A DNA stretch of 56,243 nt, from contig NZ_KK211412.1 in the NCBI RefSeq assembly GCF_000622225.1, forward strand, positions 1 to 56,243. The letters are read 5' to 3'. The position numbers and the translations under genes are program-made. Shown here piece by piece: positions 9,299 to 16,951 of this stretch. Each line of letters starts with the position of its first letter. Within the stretch, counting starts at the first letter, position 1. The notes under the pieces were generated by a model that searched no databases, was not told where the DNA came from, and saw only the letters and a program-made list of their open reading frames with translations. The DNA is from Roseomonas mucosa ATCC BAA-692 (GTDB lineage: Bacteria; Pseudomonadota; Alphaproteobacteria; Acetobacterales; Acetobacteraceae).

Positions 9299-10549
9299 AT
9301 GACCGATGCCCTGACCATCCTGCCGCCCGGCCGGCCCCTGCGGGGCCGGGTCTCGCCGCCGGGGTCGAAATCCATCACCAACCGGGCGTTGCTGCTGGCC
9401 GGGCTGGCGGTGGGGGAAAGCCGGCTGACGGGCGCGCTGAAGAGCGACGACACGCGGCACATGGCGAATGCGCTGCGTGCCATGGGGGTGGCGGTGGAGG
9501 AGCCGGAGGATACGGGCTTCGTGGTGCGGGGCAGCGGGCGGCTGCGGGCCCCGGCGGCGGCGCTCTTCCTGGGCAATGCCGGGACGGCGGTGCGCTTCCT
9601 GACGGCGGCGGCGGCGCTGGCCGGGGGCGAGGTGGTGCTGGACGGCGACGCGCATATGCGAAAGCGCCCGATCGCGCCGCTGGTGGAGGCGCTGCGGCGC
9701 CTGGGGGTGGTGGCGGAGGCGCCGACGGGATGCCCGCCGGTCACGGTGCGGGGGCGCGGCGGGTTCGAGGGGCGCGAGGTGAGCGTCGATGCCGGCCTGT
9801 CGAGCCAGTATGTCTCGGCGCTGCTGATGCTGGCCGCCTGCGGGGCGCATCCGGTGCGGGTGGCGCTGCGCGGCGATGCGATCGGGGCGCGGGGCTATAT
9901 CGACCTGACGGTGGCGGCGATGCGGCGCTTCGGCGGAGTGGTGGAGGCGGAGGGGGGCTCCGCCTGGGTGGTGCAGCCGGGCGGATACCGGGCGGCGGAA
10001 CTGCATGTGGAGCCGGATGCCTCGGCGGCGACCTATCTCTGGGCGGCGGAGGCGCTGACCGGGGGGGCGATCGACCTGGGCGTGGCAGCGGGGGACTTCA
10101 CCCAGCCGGATGCGGCGGCCTATCCGCTGATACGGGATTTCCGGCACCTGCCGCCGGTGATCGACGGGTCGCAGATGCAGGATGCGGTGCCGACCCTGGC
10201 GGCGGTTGCCGCCTTTGGCGCCGCGCCGGTGCGTTTCACGGGAATCGGCAATCTGCGGGTGAAGGAATGCGATCGGGTGCATGCCATGGCGACGGAGTTG
10301 TCGCGCCTCTCGCCCGGGCTGGCGGTGGAGGACGGGGACGATCTGGTGGTGACCCCGGCGCCGCGGGAAGGGTTCCGGGCGGCGCGGATCGAGACCTATG
10401 GCGACCACCGGATCGCCATGAGCATGGCGCTGGCCGGGCTGATGGTGCCGGGGGTGACGATCCTGGACCCGGGCTGCGTGGCGAAGACCTATCCGGATTA
10501 CTGGCGGGACCTGGGGCGGCTGGGGGTGGAGATGCGGGCGGAGGGGTGA
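9299..10549 (+). CDS. aroA: 3-phosphoshikimate 1-carboxyvinyltransferase (EPSP synthase)
   Basis: The enzyme makes EPSP from shikimate 3-phosphate and PEP, the sixth step of the shikimate pathway. The 416-residue protein shows PPGSKSITNRALLLAGLA (PEP-binding lysine), FLGNAGTAVRFLTA, MRKRPIAPLVEALRRLG, the conserved KECDRVHAMATELS and DHRIAMSMALAGL. I chose ATG 9299 because homology starts there; the open frame extends to 9212. The gene lies between unrelated genes, not in an aro operon. Confidence 0.93.
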   Translation: MTDALTILPPGRPLRGRVSPPGSKSITNRALLLAGLAVGESRLTGALKSDDTRHMANALRAMGVAVEEPEDTGFVVRGSGRLRAPAAALFLGNAGTAVRFLTAAAALAGGEVVLDGDAHMRKRPIAPLVEALRRLGVVAEAPTGCPPVTVRGRGGFEGREVSVDAGLSSQYVSALLMLAACGAHPVRVALRGDAIGARGYIDLTVAAMRRFGGVVEAEGGSAWVVQPGGYRAAELHVEPDASAATYLWAAEALTGGAIDLGVAAGDFTQPDAAAYPLIRDFRHLPPVIDGSQMQDAVPTLAAVAAFGAAPVRFTGIGNLRVKECDRVHAMATELSRLSPGLAVEDGDDLVVTPAPREGFRAARIETYGDHRIAMSMALAGLMVPGVTILDPGCVAKTYPDYWRDLGRLGVEMRAEG

Positions 10550-10897
10550 GGCCCCGGGGCGCGTCCCGGGGCGCGCAAGGAGCACGGGCGGCCTGTCCGG
10601 CAGGTCACCGTTTCGCGAGGAGAATGGTGTTTCGAGGGACGGGTGACGTGTCCTCCATCATCTCCCGGACGCCTTCCTTCTCTCCGGCATGGACGCCCAG
10701 ATGCGCTTTCGGGCCAAGGCTGGGTCTGCGGTCCTTTTCCAGCGGATGGCTGGCCGGGACAGGTTCCGGAAGGCAGCCACGCGGACCGGTCCGGCATGAC
10801 GGAACTGTCACCGCCGCCTCCACCATTCGGTGGACGCGGCCCGATGATCGTTTCGGATACGGTCTTTTCCACGGACAGTGTTCCGGGGAGAAGCGTC
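10550..10897. other. Intergenic stretch without a recognisable gene
   Basis: About 350 bp separate aroA from the LGFP-repeat gene. A frame is open through most of it on the plus strand (from 10643, in frame with the next gene), but its translation looks like random GC-rich sequence. Near its left end an 11-base block (cccggggcgcg) occurs twice in tandem at about 10552-10576. I see no clear terminator with a T tract and no clear promoter. Confidence 0.4.
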
Positions 10898-11722
10898 ATG
10901 CCAACGAAAGTCGGTAATCTGGTGGTCTTCGGCGCCATCGAGGCGAAATGGCTGAGCCTGGGCGGGTTGGGCGGCGCGCTGGGTGCACCGGTAAACAACG
11001 AGACGCCCACCTTCGACGGGGTCGGGCGGTATCAGGATTTCCAGGCGGGGCGCACCATCTCCTGGCATCCGGATACCGGGGCGCACCTGGTCTATGGCTC
11101 GATCGGCGCGCGCTGGCGGGAGATCGGGCGTGAGCGCTTCGGCTATCCCATCAACGACGAGTCCGGCTGCCCGGACGGGGTGGGGCGGTTCAACCACTTC
11201 CGGGCGGAGCAGCTGCAAGGCAAGCCGGAGGCGTCGATCTACTGGTCGCCGGCGTCGGGCGCGCACGAGGTTTATGGCGCGATCCGGGACAAATGGGCGC
11301 GGCTGGGCTGGGAGCGGGGCAGCAGCCGCTATCCGCTGGAGGCGGAGCATGACGAGCCAGGCGTCGGGCGGCTGCAGCGCTTCCAGGGCGGGTATTTCAC
11401 CTGGACCCCGGCGGGAGGCGCGCAGCAGCACAACGGCGCCTATGCGCCGCCGCCACGGATCACGCTGCGCGCCATCAGCGATGGCGGCCGCTTCATCGAG
11501 GTCCAGGGCGACAACTTCACCGGCCGGCAGAGCGCCAAGGTGGCCTATGACCTCTTTGCCGGGGGCGGCCCCACCACGCACCAGACGGGCGAGCATACCG
11601 TGGCCGTGAACGAGGTCGGCCATATCGCGGACCGGATCAGGGTGAACCTCTCCGGCCTCAGCGGCGCGCAGGTGCAGGCGACCGACCTGTCCTCCGGGCG
11701 GGCGGCCTCGGCCTCGCTTTGA
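10898..11722 (+). CDS. LGFP-repeat protein
   Basis: A 274-residue product from ATG 10898, preceded by a GGGGAGA ribosome site. The first two thirds contain three LGFP-type repeats of about 55 residues, each with the pattern I-x-A/D-K/R-W, a G-rich turn, a G-V-G-R-x-x-x-F segment and a W-x-P-x-x-G-A-H/Q segment. Examples are IEAKWLSLGG, IGARWREIG and IRDKWARLG. The rest is a beta-rich domain (ITLRAISDGGRFIEVQGDNF). LGFP repeats are best known from cell-wall-linked proteins of actinobacteria. No signal peptide is visible from this start, so secretion is uncertain and its role is unknown. Confidence 0.8.
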   Translation: MPTKVGNLVVFGAIEAKWLSLGGLGGALGAPVNNETPTFDGVGRYQDFQAGRTISWHPDTGAHLVYGSIGARWREIGRERFGYPINDESGCPDGVGRFNHFRAEQLQGKPEASIYWSPASGAHEVYGAIRDKWARLGWERGSSRYPLEAEHDEPGVGRLQRFQGGYFTWTPAGGAQQHNGAYAPPPRITLRAISDGGRFIEVQGDNFTGRQSAKVAYDLFAGGGPTTHQTGEHTVAVNEVGHIADRIRVNLSGLSGAQVQATDLSSGRAASASL

Positions 11723-11770
11723 ACCTGGCGCGGCGGCTTTTCCTGGGTGCGTGGCGCTTCGTGGCTGGCC

Positions 11771-12090
11771 GCCGGGCGGGAGAGGCCCTGCCTCTCCCGC
11801 CGGACCCCCTCTCCGCCGGGGACCGAAGCCGGTCCCCAGACCCCGGGCTTTCGTGGGTTCTGGTGGATACCGTTGTCCTGCAGCCTGATCCCCGGGTGTA
11901 GGTGGAAACGCGGGGCTCCCTAAGAGAAGAAAAACAACGTGTCCACGCTGGTGACATCGGCAACCTGCCGGAGAGCCGTGCTCTCCGGCGCGATCTGGTA
12001 TCAGCGAGCGCCAACGACCGGGAGGTCCAGGACCCTCAGGGTCCTGGCGGATAGGGGGTCCGGGGGAAAGGCAGCGCCTTCCCCCGGGAG
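11771..12090. repeat. Intergenic multi-hairpin repeat, full copy
   Basis: A roughly 320-bp element with inverted ends. The left end is hairpin GGGAGAGGC/GCCTCTCCC (11778-11798) followed by CGGACCCCCTCTCCGCC. The right end is GGCGGATAGGGGGTCCG followed by a hairpin at 12061-12086. Inside are GGGGACCG/CGGTCCCC (11818-11837), GCCGGAGAGC/GCTCTCCGGC (11967-11989) and CCAGGACCCT/AGGGTCCTGG (12027-12047). Related copies lie at 29880-30192 (same orientation) and 40050-40361 (opposite). It starts about 50 bp after the LGFP gene ends. No convincing protein is encoded in it. Confidence 0.8.
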
Positions 12091-12274
12091 GGCACAACGC
12101 CAGGACGTAAAGCACGACGGCCCGGGGGGAAAGCGGTGTCTGGACGGGGCGGCTGGCGCCCAGGGCCGGGTGCCGCTGCACGACGGTCATGGAACCGTCA
12201 TGGATTCGTCGCATGCGCCGCCGCACGGCCTGTTTATAGCCGCCCATCCCAGGGAACCATCGAGGGGCGGCGGA

Positions 12275-13192
12275 ATGGCGGGCGAGGACGAGGAGCGGCA
12301 GCAATCCTGGCTGCGGCTGGAGATGCAGGACGACCTGGACGAAGAGCTCGAGATGGAGCTCGACGACGAGCGGCTTCCCGAGGCGCTGCGGCAGATCCGG
12401 CGTGACCGGAAGAAGGGCACGATCGACCGGCAGCTCTATTTCCGGGAGCTGCTGCGGCTGCAGAGCGAGCTGGTCAAGCTGCAGGACTGGGTCACGCAGA
12501 ACGGGCTGAAGGTCGTCGTGCTGTTCGAGGGGCGCGACAGCGCGGGCAAGGGCGGCGCCATCAAGCGCATCACCCAGCGCGTCAACCCGCGCACCTGCCG
12601 CGTCGTCGCCCTGCCGGCGCCGTCGGACCGCGAGCGGACGCAGTGGTACTTCCAGCGCTATGTCGCGCATCTGCCCGCGGCGGGCGAGATCGTGCTGTTC
12701 GACCGGAGCTGGTACAACCGGGCCGGTGTCGAGCGCGTGATGGGCTTCGCCAGCGAGGCGCAGGTGGAGGACTTCTTCCGCGACGTGCCGGAATTCGAGC
12801 GCATGCTCGTCCGTTCCGGCATCATCGTGGTGAAGTACTGGTTCTCCATCACCGACGAGGAGCAGCAGCTCCGCTTCCTCATGCGCATCCATGACCCGAT
12901 CAAGCAGTGGAAGCTCTCGCCCATGGACCTGCAGTCGCGGGTGCGGTGGGAGCAGTACACCAAGGCCAAGGAGGAGATGTTCGAGCGCACGAACATCCCC
13001 GAGGCGCCCTGGTACATCGTCGAGGGCAACGACAAGAAGCGCGCGCGGCTGAACGTCATCGCACACCTGCTCTCCCTCATCCCCTATGAGGAAGTGCCGC
13101 ACGAGCCGGTGGTCCTGCCCGAGCGCGTCTTCGACCCGAACTACGAGCGCCGGACCCTGCCGCCGGAACTCTACGTGCCGGAACGCTACTGA
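12275..13192 (+). CDS. ppk2: Polyphosphate kinase 2 family enzyme
   Basis: PPK2 enzymes transfer phosphate between polyphosphate and nucleotides, usually making NTP from NDP. The 305-residue product has Walker A FEGRDSAGKGGAIKRI, the lid-side NPRTCRVVALPAPSDRERTQ, and Walker B LFDRSWYNRAGVERVMGF, followed by WFSITDEEQQLRF and the conserved DPIKQWKLSPMD. This is the single-domain class I PPK2 layout. The N-terminal 50 residues are strongly acidic (DEELEMELDDE). I chose ATG 12275, which has GAGGGG upstream; an in-frame ATG at 12200 is possible. Its 5' flank is the hairpin repeat. Confidence 0.92.
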   Translation: MAGEDEERQQSWLRLEMQDDLDEELEMELDDERLPEALRQIRRDRKKGTIDRQLYFRELLRLQSELVKLQDWVTQNGLKVVVLFEGRDSAGKGGAIKRITQRVNPRTCRVVALPAPSDRERTQWYFQRYVAHLPAAGEIVLFDRSWYNRAGVERVMGFASEAQVEDFFRDVPEFERMLVRSGIIVVKYWFSITDEEQQLRFLMRIHDPIKQWKLSPMDLQSRVRWEQYTKAKEEMFERTNIPEAPWYIVEGNDKKRARLNVIAHLLSLIPYEEVPHEPVVLPERVFDPNYERRTLPPELYVPERY

Positions 13193-13336
13193 GGGCGCAG
13201 GCGCCGCACCGGCCCGGAAAACAGCCTCCAGGACATCCGGCGACGGGCAAGGTTGCGGTTGGCGGTGTCCCGCTGGCTGGCCTATGCTCGTTCCCGGATT
13301 GTTCGTGCCGCCGCCCCTTCTGCCGGCGCGGCGGGG

Positions 13337-14518
13337 ATGGGCGGGTGGAGGAGCGTGGTGCCGGAGGCGGCGGGGCCGGAAGCGGTCCGGAGGGAGAGCC
13401 CCGGGGACAGGCCTGAGGGCGGCCGTGGCGGCGGGCAGGCGGGCCGGGCGGCGCCGCGCAAGATCATCCATATCGACATGGACGCCTTCTTCGCCTCGGT
13501 GGAGCAGCGGGACGATCCGTCGCTGCGCGGGCTGCCGGTGGCGGTGGGCGGCGCGCGGGAGCGGGGCGTGGTCGCGGCGGCGAGCTACGAGGCGCGGCGC
13601 TTCGGCGTGCGCTCGGCCATGCCCTCCGTGGTGGCGCGGCGGAAATGCCCGGAGCTGGTCTTCGTGAAGCCGCGGTTCGAGGTGTACCGGGCGGTTTCGC
13701 AGGAGATCCGCGCGGTCTTCGCGGAATACACGCCGGTGATCGAGCCGCTGTCGCTGGACGAGGCCTATCTGGACGTGACGGAGAATTTGCGGGGCATCGG
13801 CTCGGCGACGGAGATCGCGGAGCGCATCCGGGCGGAGATCCGGGCACGGACCGGGCTCACCGCCTCGGCAGGGGTGTCCTACAACAAGTTCCTGGCCAAG
13901 CTCGCCTCCGACCAGCGCAAGCCGGATGGGCTCTTCGTCATCACGCCGCGCATGGGGCCGGGCTTCGTCGAGGACCTGCCGGTGGGGCGCTTCCATGGCG
14001 TCGGGCCGAAGACGGCAGCACGGATGGAGGGGATGGGCATCCATACCGGGCGTGACCTGCGGGCGCAGGGCCTGGAATTCCTGCAGGCGCATTTCGGCAA
14101 GGCCGGGGCCTATTACCACGCGATCAGCCGGGCCGAGGACGAGCGGCCGGTGCGGGCGGACCGCATCCGGAAATCGGTGGGGTCGGAGACGACCTTTGCC
14201 CACGACCTGCGCGGGGAGGCGGAGCTGGCGGCGTCGCTGCGGCCGCTGGCGGCGAAGGTGTGGGAGCATTGCGTGCGCCATGGCACGCGCGGGCGGACGG
14301 TGACGCTGAAGGTGAAGTTCAGCGATTTCCGCCAGGTGACGCGCAGCCAGAGCTTCGCGCGGGCGGTACCGGAGCTCGCGGCGCTGGAGGAAAGCGCGCT
14401 GGCGCTGCTGCGCGGACTGCTGCCGCCGGAGCGGGGAATCCGGCTGCTGGGGGTGACGCTCTCGGGGCTGGAGGGGACGGAGGCCGGGGACGGGCCGGTG
14501 CAGATGGCGCTGCTGTAG
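13337..14518 (+). CDS. dinB: DNA polymerase IV (Y family)
   Basis: Translesion polymerase. Catalytic motifs are HIDMDAFFASVEQRDDP (first Asp), YEARRFGVRSAMP, and SLDEAYLDVTEN (Asp-Glu pair), followed by GVSYNKFLAKLASDQRKPDG and the helix-hairpin-helix GVGPKTAARMEGMGI. The little-finger domain follows (RKSVGSETTFAHDL). The last residues, PVQMALL, resemble a beta-clamp-binding tail. The polymerase domain starts about 35 residues after ATG 13337; the preceding Gly/Arg-rich leader may not be translated, and the true start could be a later GTG. No imuA/imuB or lexA is adjacent. Confidence 0.92.
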   Translation: MGGWRSVVPEAAGPEAVRRESPGDRPEGGRGGGQAGRAAPRKIIHIDMDAFFASVEQRDDPSLRGLPVAVGGARERGVVAAASYEARRFGVRSAMPSVVARRKCPELVFVKPRFEVYRAVSQEIRAVFAEYTPVIEPLSLDEAYLDVTENLRGIGSATEIAERIRAEIRARTGLTASAGVSYNKFLAKLASDQRKPDGLFVITPRMGPGFVEDLPVGRFHGVGPKTAARMEGMGIHTGRDLRAQGLEFLQAHFGKAGAYYHAISRAEDERPVRADRIRKSVGSETTFAHDLRGEAELAASLRPLAAKVWEHCVRHGTRGRTVTLKVKFSDFRQVTRSQSFARAVPELAALEESALALLRGLLPPERGIRLLGVTLSGLEGTEAGDGPVQMALL

Positions 14519-14533
14519 TTTCCGGCCCCTTCG

Positions 14534-14953
14534 ATGCGCCCGTGCCGATACGGCAGGCTTGATGCGGCGGGGTCGCCGGGGGCGAATGCCGGGCGTGGTG
14601 CCATGCTCCCGGGCCGGATGGCGCGGCCGCGTGTTTTTCGCCGCGGCCGGGAGCCGGAGGCGCTGGTACGGCTGCCGCAGTCGCGGGCGGAACTGCCGGG
14701 CCATGCTTCCGCTCCGGATGCCCCTTCCCCGGCACCCGTGGTGGAAGGGCCGTCCCTCTGGTCGGTGCTGGCCGAAGCGGGCGCGGTGGACCCGGCGCAG
14801 CCGTGCGAGCAGGTGCGGCGCGTGGTCCTGGCCACGGGGCGCGACGGCTGTGTGGCCGTGCTGGCGCCATTGTCGCGCGGGAATGCAGGGAAAGGCGGAT
14901 TTCGCGATGGTCGCTCGCTGTTCCGGTTGAATTCCCGCCCGGCGCCGCCATGA
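14534..14953 (+). pseudogene. Probable frameshifted remnant of a small molybdopterin-oxidoreductase-like protein
   Basis: The frame from 14534 encodes EGPSLWSVLAEAGAVDPA then VRRVVLATGRDGCVAVLA. That is the conserved core of small periplasmic proteins related to the sulfite-oxidase molybdopterin fold. Family members continue with an acidic loop and GK-containing strand. That continuation (GMQGKADFAMVA) appears in a different frame at about 14884-14925 and stops at 14930. A frameshift near 14860-14885 would explain this. The expected N-terminal signal peptide and C-terminal third are also absent. Alternatively the region is non-coding and the similarity is weak. I hold this at moderate to low confidence. 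Confidence 0.4.
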
Positions 14954-14980
14954 TCGGACGCAACGCCAGAACAGGGTATC

Positions 14981-15090
14981 GGAACCGGCGCCGGAACAAG
15001 TCCGGGCCGGTTCCGCCACCCCCGTCACCGGGATGCCCGACGGAGCTGCGCCGGATGCGCGGCCCGGTGGGCGGAAAGCCGAGGAGAAGG
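14981..15090 (+). promoter_or_regulatory. Strongly structured 5' leader of cysK with two competing folds
   Basis: Hairpin A pairs GGAACCGGC (14981-14989) with GCCGGTTCC (15006-15014), and CCGGA/TCCGG stacks inside it. A second fold starts inside its 3' arm: 15011-15020 pairs with 15066-15076 (10 bp, one bulge). It encloses two more stems, 15022-15026/15039-15043 and 15045-15051/15057-15063, giving a three-way junction that ends 4 nt before GAGGAG. Hairpin A and the junction share 15011-15014, so they cannot form together. It matches no riboswitch class that I recognise. Confidence 0.45.
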
Positions 15091-15094
15091 GCCC

Positions 15095-16009
15095 ATGAAG
15101 GCCGAGAATGTGCTGCAAACCATCGGCAACACGCCGCATATCCGCCTCGCGCGGTTGTTTCCGCAGGCCGAGGTCTGGGTGAAGTCGGAGCGCGGCAATC
15201 CGGGCGGGTCGATCAAGGACCGCATCGCGCTGTCCATGGTCGAGGCCGCCGAGGCCGAGGGCCAGCTGAAGCCGGGCGGGGTGATCGTCGAGCCGACCTC
15301 GGGGAACACCGGCATCGGGCTGGCCATGGTGGCGGCGGTGAAGGGCTACAAGCTGGTCCTGGTGATGCCGGAATCCATGTCGGTGGAGCGTCGGCGGCTG
15401 ATGCAGGCCTATGGTGCGAGCTTCGACCTGACGCCACGCGAGAAGGGCATGAAGGGCGCGATCGCGCGGGCGGAGGAGCTGGTGGCGCAGACGCCGGGCG
15501 CCTGGATGCCGCAGCAGTTCGAGAACCCGGCGAATATCGAGGTGCATGTGCGCACCACGGCGCGGGAGATCCTGGCGGATTTCCCGGAAGGGCTGGACGC
15601 GCTGGTCACTGGCGTGGGCACGGGCGGGCACATCACCGGCTGCGCCGAGGTGCTGAAGAAGGAATGGCCGGGGCTGAAGGTCTTCGCGGTGGAGCCCGCG
15701 GCCTCGCCGGTCATCTCGGGCGGCGCGCCGGCCCCGCACCCGATCCAGGGCATCGGCGCGGGCTTCGTCCCGAAGAACCTGCACACCGACCTGCTGGACG
15801 GGGTGATCCAGGTCTCGGCGGAGGAGGCGAAGGACTACGCCCGGCGCTCGGCCAGCGTGGAAGGGCTGCTGGTGGGAATCTCCTCCGGCGCCACGCTGGC
15901 GGCGATCGCGGCGAAGCTGAAGGAACTGCCGGCGGGGTCGCGCGTGCTGGGCTTCAACTACGACACCGGCGAACGCTACCTGTCCGTGCCGGAATTCCTG
16001 CCGGCCTGA
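15095..16009 (+). CDS. cysK: Cysteine synthase A (O-acetylserine sulfhydrylase)
   Basis: PLP enzyme that makes cysteine from O-acetylserine and sulfide. The 304-residue protein has the PLP lysine in GGSIKDRIA (Lys41), the substrate loop [12 protein letters not shown], the cofactor-phosphate loop [11 protein letters not shown], and the C-terminal [10 protein letters not shown]. Length and motifs match CysK rather than cystathionine beta-synthase, which would carry extra domains. A clear GAGGAG site precedes ATG 15095. The long folded leader upstream suggests transcript-level control. Confidence 0.94.
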   Translation: MKAENVLQTIGNTPHIRLARLFPQAEVWVKSERGNPGGSIKDRIALSMVEAAEAEGQLKPGGVIVEPTSGNTGIGLAMVAAVKGYKLVLVMPESMSVERRRLMQAYGASFDLTPREKGMKGAIARAEELVAQTPGAWMPQQFENPANIEVHVRTTAREILADFPEGLDALVTGVGTGGHITGCAEVLKKEWPGLKVFAVEPAASPVISGGAPAPHPIQGIGAGFVPKNLHTDLLDGVIQVSAEEAKDYARRSASVEGLLVGISSGATLAAIAAKLKELPAGSRVLGFNYDTGERYLSVPEFLPA

Positions 16010-16020
16010 AGGCCTGGCGT

Positions 16021-16165
16021 CCCCACCTGCTTCCCGGGGATCGGATGTCAGGCCGACGGCAGCCACCGGAACCCACGAAAGCCCGGGGTCCGGGGGGAAC
16101 CGCTCCGGTCCCTGGCGGAGAGGGGGTCCGGCGGGAAAGGCGGCGCCTTTCCCCCGGCGGGTCGC
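16021..16165. repeat. Half copy of the intergenic hairpin repeat
   Basis: The sequence from CCACCTGCTTCCCGGGGATC through CCCGGGGTCCGGGG to the terminal hairpin GAAAGGC/GCCTTTC (16135-16151) matches the right half of the copy at 40050-40361, in the same orientation. The internal GGGGACCG hairpin is degraded here (GGGGAACCGCTCCGGTCCC). The left half, with the CCGGAGAGC hairpin, is missing. The half copy begins about 12 bp after the cysK stop codon. Confidence 0.7.
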
Positions 16166-16278
16166 CGCCGGACACCACGCAGGAACAACCGGGGAAGGCG
16201 ATGGTTCGCGGGCCGCGTGGTGGCGGGGCCGGGCAGGATCGGCCATGAGGGGAGTGGAACGCCACCGGGAAGGCCGAG

Positions 16279-16896
16279 ATGCTGCTGCACGTCCTCTACC
16301 TCGTCGCCATCGTCGCGGAGGCCATGACCGCTGCCCTGGCGGCGGGGCGGCGCCGCATGGACTGGGTGGGGGTCTGCCTGCTGGGCTCGGTGACGGCGCT
16401 GGGCGGCGGCTCGTGCCGCGACGTGCTGCTCGGGCGGTACCCGCTGTCCTGGGTGGAAAATCCGGCGCTGCTCGGCGTCACCGCGGTGGCGGCGATGGCG
16501 ACCATTCCGCTGGCGCGCTTCATGTACTCGCTGCGGCGGCTCTTCCTGCTGCTGGACGCGGTCGGGCTGGTGGTCTTCACGGTGATCGGCTGCAACATCG
16601 CGATGGCGATGGGCCTGTCCGTGCCGGTGGCGATCATGTCCGGCATGATCACCGGCTGCGTCGGCGGCGTGCTGCGCGACGTGCTCTGCAACGACGTGCC
16701 GCTGCTGTTCCGCAGCGAGCTCTATGCCAGCGTCTCCGTGCTGACCGGCGGGGCCTATATCGGCGGGCAGGCGATGGCGCTGCCGCACGACGCGGTGCTC
16801 TTCGCCGCCATGGGCTTCGGCCTCACGCTGCGGCTGCTGGCGCTGCGCTTCAACTGGAACATGCCGCGCTTCATCTACACGCAGGATCTGCACTGA
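16279..16896 (+). CDS. TRIC/UPF0126-family membrane channel (YadS/YicG type)
   Basis: A 205-residue integral membrane protein with about seven hydrophobic segments. It has the two family signatures TALGGGSCRDVLLGRYPLSW and, in the second half, GCVGGVLRDVLCNDVPLLF. The duplicated GG-x-x-RD pattern marks an internal repeat with two three-helix units. Bacterial members form trimeric monovalent-cation channels by structure, but their physiological role is unsettled. The start is ATG 16279, with GGAAGG a few bases upstream. It is convergent with the porin gene across a strong hairpin. Confidence 0.9.
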   Translation: MLLHVLYLVAIVAEAMTAALAAGRRRMDWVGVCLLGSVTALGGGSCRDVLLGRYPLSWVENPALLGVTAVAAMATIPLARFMYSLRRLFLLLDAVGLVVFTVIGCNIAMAMGLSVPVAIMSGMITGCVGGVLRDVLCNDVPLLFRSELYASVSVLTGGAYIGGQAMALPHDAVLFAAMGFGLTLRLLALRFNWNMPRFIYTQDLH

Positions 16897-16897
16897 C

Positions 16898-16933
16898 GCC
16901 GGCCCGCGGAAGTCCTGGCTTCCGCGGGCCGGC
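16898..16933. terminator. Bidirectional terminator hairpin between convergent genes
   Basis: A perfect 15-bp stem: GCCGGCCCGCGGAAG (16898-16912) pairs with CTTCCGCGGGCCGGC (16919-16933) around the 6-nt loop TCCTGG. It begins right after the stop codon at 16896 and lies 19 bp from the porin stop at 16952. It has no T tract on either side, so termination may be inefficient or assisted. Confidence 0.75.
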
Positions 16934-16951
16934 GGCCGTGTGGGGCGGGCG

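Noticed and set aside
6134-10585. A 1483-codon open frame opposite glgX, the HNH gene and aroA
   Set aside because: It crosses three well-supported genes, and its His/Arg/Pro-rich translation matches no protein fold.
11771-12090. Possible CRISPR array because of repeated short palindromes
   Set aside because: The hairpins differ from each other, spacing is irregular and there are no cas genes. It is a dispersed intergenic repeat.
10808-16246. A 1812-codon open frame opposite the LGFP, PPK2, dinB and cysK genes
   Set aside because: A GC-driven shadow covering several real genes and repeat copies.
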